Below, piece after piece: positions 61,180-64,000 of a DNA stretch of 64,000 bases (its first letter is position 1; every line of letters starts with the position of its first letter). Below the pieces are notes generated by a model that was not told the origin of the DNA, made no database searches, and was given only the letters and a program-made list of their open reading frames with translations. Origin of the DNA: Sphingobium sp. EP60837. Lineage in GTDB: Bacteria; Pseudomonadota; Alphaproteobacteria; Sphingomonadales; Sphingomonadaceae. The DNA lies in assembly GCF_001658005.1 (NCBI RefSeq), contig NZ_CP015988.1:186001-250000 (forward strand), written 5' to 3'. Made by a program: the position numbers and the translations under genes.

Positions 61180-61542
61180 TTAGTTCAGCTTCGTGCGGGT
61201 CACCCCAAGCATGTCCATGAGCTGGCTACCGGTCGTATCGTCGCCATTTTGCAGGATGGCCGCGAAGCCACCGATGAGCTTGCCAAAATGTTCGCCAGCC
61301 AACCTGATGTCGCGCGGCGTGCGCTTGGTCTCATCGGCCGTGATCAGCATCGCGATACTCATGGCCAGGGCTTCCGACAGCATCGGCATTGCGATGGAGG
61401 CATGGCCTTCCTGCACCTCTCGCGATCCCATGGCGTAGGTGACCGCCTGGATCGCAATCTGGGCGCAATAGTGTCTAAATTCGCCCGGCGACAGGTTGTC
61501 GGGAATATCGAACAATTCTTCCGGGACCATTTTCATGCTCAT
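61180..61542 (-). CDS. Unknown protein, last gene of a small minus-strand cluster
   Basis: A 120-residue, mostly helical protein (GEFRHYCAQIAIQAVTYAMG, LGVTRTKLN at the end). It is rich in methionine and has no recognised family. It begins four bases after the stop of the preceding cysteine-rich gene and is probably cotranscribed with it. Confidence 0.65.
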   Translation of the reverse strand: MSMKMVPEELFDIPDNLSPGEFRHYCAQIAIQAVTYAMGSREVQEGHASIAMPMLSEALAMSIAMLITADETKRTPRDIRLAGEHFGKLIGGFAAILQNGDDTTGSQLMDMLGVTRTKLN

Positions 61543-61546
61543 TGGC

Positions 61547-61870
61547 TCATCCTCTAAAGCGGCTCACCGCTTTCTTCCATTCTCGCTCGTCTGGTAGCGG
61601 AAAGCGATGACGCGGGGGCTTGTTGCTTGTCTCCATTACCAGCGGACGTACCTTCCGGCCGTAACGCTGGGAGCAGGTCTTGCAGTAAAATCGCCGCTTG
61701 GCTTCCCCGAAGTCATCGCTCCAGCCTTTCTGATGGAATTTCCACCACAGCCCGTGAGCCTCAAAAAACGCTTCGCGCCGGCAACGACATTCTACCCTGA
61801 CGGAATAGTGCCATGCTGCGGCTTCGAAAATGCAGGTCGCCACTTTGAGCCCGTCCCGATAGCGCGCCAC
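61547..61870 (-). CDS. Unknown cysteine-rich protein, possible zinc ribbon
   Basis: A 107-residue basic protein with two cysteine pairs, VRVECRCRR and FYCKTCSQRYGRK, about 35 residues apart. The pattern suits a zinc ribbon; the AHGLWWKFHQKGWSDD stretch lies between them. The GTG at 61870, two bases after the preceding stop and with AGGA upstream, is preferred to a TTG at 61909. No family is assigned. Confidence 0.6.
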   Translation of the reverse strand: MARYRDGLKVATCIFEAAAWHYSVRVECRCRREAFFEAHGLWWKFHQKGWSDDFGEAKRRFYCKTCSQRYGRKVRPLVMETSNKPPRHRFPLPDEREWKKAVSRFRG

Positions 61871-61871
61871 A

Positions 61872-62173
61872 TCATTCCTGAACCAGATCCGGCGAGGGCA
61901 TCGAAGCAATCAGATCTCCGGAGCTGATCTCCCATGCCCTGGCGAGCGCATCCACTTCTGCGCGCGACACGCGGTCGCCACCGCTGATCGTCACATGAGC
62001 CGCGCGGCTGCGATGCCAGTTTGCCGGGCGAGGCGCTCAAAGGGTGTGGCTCGCTGGCGTTGCCAGGCATAGAACCATGGATCTCCCTCGCGAATGCATC
62101 GGGCGACAGGATGATCATGTGAAAAGCTGTCCAGCGGCCGTGCTATGGGGCGCTCGCCTTTTCGCCTGCTCAC
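61872..62173 (-). pseudogene. Frameshifted small putative DNA-binding protein
   Basis: Starting at a GTG (62173) that overlaps the preceding stop by GTGA, the frame runs SRRKGERPIARPL to RLARQTGIAAARLM and then meets a stop at 61991. In the next frame translation continues smoothly as TISGGDRVSRAEVDALARAW, then SSGDLIASMPSPDLVQE, ending at 61872. The joined product looks like a helix-turn-helix protein. A one-base loss near 61993 is the simplest explanation; a programmed shift or a sequencing error is possible. Confidence 0.6.
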
Positions 62174-62352
62174 AGCAGCGCACCCTGCTCGATGGGCTGG
62201 AAGAAACGCGCTGCGGTCACAGCATTGCGGTAGTGAACGGTTTCAAGGCGCTCAGCCTCTTCAAACTTAACCGGCGTCCATTCTTCCGATGGATAGACTG
62301 TGTTGTAGATGACGCGCGCCGCCTCCCGCAGCGTGCCTCCTGGTTGCGACAT
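62170..62352 (-). CDS. Small unknown protein, first gene of the minus-strand cluster
   Basis: A 60-residue protein (LREAARVIYNTVYPSEEWTP). The ATG at 62352 has a strong AGGAGG six bases upstream and its stop overlaps the next gene by GTGA, so it is very likely real. Function is unknown. It heads a four-gene minus-strand cluster ending at 61180. Confidence 0.65.
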   Translation of the reverse strand: MSQPGGTLREAARVIYNTVYPSEEWTPVKFEEAERLETVHYRNAVTAARFFQPIEQGALL

Positions 62353-62423
62353 GATATCCTCCTGAGTCGGTGGACATCATAGAACAAAGAGAGAACATAT
62401 GGGAGAGGGTTTGACAGGTGGGA

Positions 62424-62567
62424 TCACCAGCCACTGCCCAGGTTGATCAATCCGAGCAGGCTCAAGACGATGATCGTGAGGATGGCAGAGATGAGCAGGG
62501 AGCCGAAGCAGCCCAGCTTATTCGAGAAAAACAGGAACAACGGCGCCTCCTTGCCTGGACTAAGCAT
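62424..62567 (-). CDS. Possible small membrane protein
   Basis: A 47-residue frame with one hydrophobic segment (LLISAILTIIVLSLLGLINL). It lies divergent from the SRAP gene. The ribosome binding site is weak, and the frame extends further upstream, so the start is uncertain. Confidence 0.4.
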   Translation of the reverse strand: MLSPGKEAPLFLFFSNKLGCFGSLLISAILTIIVLSLLGLINLGSGW

Positions 62568-62634
62568 AGGCCGCGTGTGACGGGATTGTTCCCGCCCGGT
62601 TGACTCCCATGGGCACAATTTCCACCTTGCTGGC

Positions 62635-63294
62635 ATGTGCAACCGGGCTGAACGCGGCGACACGCAGAAGGTGCTGAACCTGTTTGGCGCGAAGAAGGGC
62701 GCGCGGTTCAACGAGGGGCCGCTCCAGATCCATCCAGCGCAGCCTGGCACCGTTATCCGGCTGGAAAATAGCGAACGGGTTCTGGAGCAGATGACCTGGG
62801 GCTTCCCACTGACTCAAAAGAGCAAAAAGACCGGAAAGCCGCTCAAGCCCAAGCCCGTGAACAATGCGCGGTTCGACAAGCTGCACACCTATTTCTGGAA
62901 ATGGGCTGCCTCAAAGCCCGAGCATCGCTGTCTGATCCCGACCGCGCGCTACTGCGAAGCCTGCGGGGAGCCGGGCTGCATGACCGAGACATGGCTGTCG
63001 GTGAAGGATCAGCCAATCTTCGCCTGGGCGGGCCTATGGGCGAACAGCGATGAATGGGGAAGCGTCTTCACGGGCGTGATGACGGACAATGCTCCCGACC
63101 TGATCCACATTCACGATCGCTCGCCCGTTATCATCGATCCAGCAGATTGGGACTTCTGGCTCACCGCGCCGCTTGAGGAGCTATATCGGTTTGACCGGCC
63201 CTACCCTGCCGATCGACTTGCGGTGGAGCATACGACCACGCCTTGGTTCCAGAGGAAGGCGGTTGCGAGTCCGGACCAGGCGCCCCTGCTATGA
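62635..63294 (+). CDS. SOS response-associated peptidase (SRAP, YedK/HMCES-like)
   Basis: A 219-residue SRAP protein. The catalytic Cys2 is in MCNR at the very N-terminus, with Asn77 in NNARFDKL, Glu108 in RYCEACGE and His160 in IHIHDRSPVII; MTWGF precedes them. These proteins cap abasic sites in single-stranded DNA through a covalent bond with Cys2. The start is fixed by the need for cysteine after the initiator methionine. Its stop overlaps the next small gene by ATGA. Confidence 0.93.
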   Translation: MCNRAERGDTQKVLNLFGAKKGARFNEGPLQIHPAQPGTVIRLENSERVLEQMTWGFPLTQKSKKTGKPLKPKPVNNARFDKLHTYFWKWAASKPEHRCLIPTARYCEACGEPGCMTETWLSVKDQPIFAWAGLWANSDEWGSVFTGVMTDNAPDLIHIHDRSPVIIDPADWDFWLTAPLEELYRFDRPYPADRLAVEHTTTPWFQRKAVASPDQAPLL

Positions 63295-63503
63295 CGGACC
63301 TGTCGCAGCCTGACGAGGCCCGCTGCTGGGCAAAGGCGCGAGAGGTGATCGAGAAGTACGGCGACGATGTAGACGCATTTCTGGAACTTATGATCGACAC
63401 ATGCGGCAAGGAATGCGAGATGCAGCTCCTCATGGAGTGGCTAGTGATCCGGACCTGTGTCGCCATGATCCTGAACGGCAACGGCAGCACGGCAGCGCAT
63501 TAG
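63291..63503 (+). CDS. Small unknown protein coupled to the SRAP gene
   Basis: A 70-residue acidic helical protein (WAKAREVIEKYGDDVDAFLE, EWLVIRTCVAMIL). It overlaps the SRAP gene by ATGA and is thus probably translated with it. It converges with the next gene, sharing four bases at their 3' ends. No family was recognised. Confidence 0.65.
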   Translation: MTDLSQPDEARCWAKAREVIEKYGDDVDAFLELMIDTCGKECEMQLLMEWLVIRTCVAMILNGNGSTAAH

Positions 63504-63685
63504 CAGCCCGCCTGCCGCTCCGGGTTCAACACCTCAGCCACAGTATCGTAGCTCTCCTGAAGCTCCAGCTTTCGACCATCGGCGAACACCACAAGCGTGC
63601 CATCATCGCAGGGCTGGAAATAATCGATTTGGTCCATGTTGATGGTGACCGGATTGCCATCGGCGAGGGTAAACTCAGCTATCAT
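63500..63685 (-). CDS. Small unknown beta-rich protein
   Basis: A 61-residue protein (MIAEFTLADGNPVTINMDQI, then TLVVFADGRKLELQESYDTV). The strand pattern loosely resembles FlbD-like small proteins, but the match is too short to assign. It converges with the preceding gene. Confidence 0.6.
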   Translation of the reverse strand: MIAEFTLADGNPVTINMDQIDYFQPCDDGTLVVFADGRKLELQESYDTVAEVLNPERQAGC

Positions 63686-63745
63686 CGAAACATCTCCTGC
63701 CTGGGAACAGCGCTCTACACGCCGTTTCGTTGCGGAGATTTCGCA

Positions 63746-63924
63746 GGATGATGTTGTTCATCCTCCTCTCGGCTGCCCCTTCACCTGCAGGAACAGCAAA
63801 GAATTTTGCTAACTATCGCAGTTTAAGGCGAATCGTTTCGTCTTCTGCTTTGATTCTTGGTGCAGGTTACGCCTGCATTGCGACCCAAACTTGCCCCGCC
63901 ATCATAGTTAAGGCGGGGCTTTTT
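63746..63924 (+). ncRNA. Candidate structured small RNA
   Basis: Four perfect hairpins follow each other in 180 bases without a gene: GGATGA/TCATCC (63746-63763), AGCAAA/TTTGCT (63795-63810), TGCAGG/CCTGCA (63861-63877) and the terminator stem GCCCCGCC/GGCGGGGC (63893-63919). Five T residues follow the last. CCTCCTCTC after the first hairpin could pair with ribosome binding sites. No known family was recognised; the promoter and true 5' end were not identified. Confidence 0.42.
63893..63924 (+). terminator. Rho-independent terminator
   Basis: A perfect eight-base GC-rich stem, GCCCCGCC and GGCGGGGC, with an 11-base loop, is followed by TTTTT. No plus-strand coding sequence ends nearby, so it probably ends an untranslated RNA. 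Confidence 0.8.
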
Positions 63925-64000
63925 GCTATGGAACTTCCGTTATAATACTTCATCGCCGCTAGACAGCGCAAGAGAGCTATGTCGCAACCATCAGCCAGGA

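Noticed and set aside
63730-63945. A 71-codon plus-strand frame at the right end
   Set aside because: It runs through four perfect RNA hairpins and a terminator and has no protein-like features.

Overview
The window reads as DNA of an alphaproteobacterium, most likely a sphingomonad. This is inferred from the moderately high GC content, the TonB receptor, the MucR/Ros regulator, the paired BLUF and Crp/Fnr genes, and an F-type transfer operon of the kind seen on sphingomonad plasmids and integrated elements. No rRNA, tRNA, replication gene, integrase or CRISPR array was recognised. Chromosome and megaplasmid therefore cannot be separated from sequence alone.

Layout. 1-1.8 kb: start of a TonB-dependent receptor and a secreted SMP-30-type protein, both on the minus strand. 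3.4-10.5 kb: a LysR regulator followed by a tightly overlapped NAD-dependent formate dehydrogenase operon, fdsG-fdsB-fdsA-fdsD-fdhD. 11-13.4 kb: pabB and an alpha/beta hydrolase. 14.6-16 kb: two toxin-antitoxin modules in tandem. 16.2-22.9 kb: a DUF411 protein, a dNTPase, two coupled Lrp/AsnC regulators, a ferredoxin, a MucR-like protein, a HIRAN protein and an unknown winged-helix-like protein. 23-26 kb: HU and an apparently intact IS21-family element. 26-31 kb: a nucleotidyltransferase behind a repeated operator-like array, a third toxin-antitoxin pair, a lipoprotein, thioredoxin 2, a lytic transglycosylase and two regulators. 31.2-51.2 kb: a 20 kb F-type type IV secretion operon, traA-L-E-K-B-dsbC-V-C-orf-trbI-S26 peptidase-W-orf-U-trbC-N-F-H-G, with most genes overlapping their neighbours. 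51.6-54.8 kb: a Fic protein, a decayed hydrolase and two Rossmann-fold genes. 55-61 kb: a signalling block with two BLUF proteins, two Crp/Fnr regulators, a double-PilZ protein, an atypical FixJ-like response regulator and an acetoacetyl-CoA reductase. 61-64 kb: small unknown genes, an SRAP (YedK-like) gene and a structured RNA candidate.

How parts work together. The fds genes encode a cytosolic molybdenum formate dehydrogenase (alpha, beta and gamma subunits), its delta accessory subunit and the FdhD sulfurtransferase, probably under the upstream LysR protein. The tra operon encodes a full F-type envelope channel and pilus. It has a dedicated S26 peptidase and DsbC- and TraF-type thioredoxin-fold proteins for the cysteine-rich TraU and TraN, but no relaxase or coupling protein lies in this window. 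A repeated 19-bp dyad sits between traA and a divergent unknown gene and is the best candidate for its control site.

Signs of rearrangement are frequent. They include a relic of the IS21 right end 31 kb from the intact copy, a second copy of the start of the lytic transglycosylase gene, a multiply frameshifted hydrolase and a frameshifted small regulator. All functional calls come from reading the translated sequence; no database search was run.
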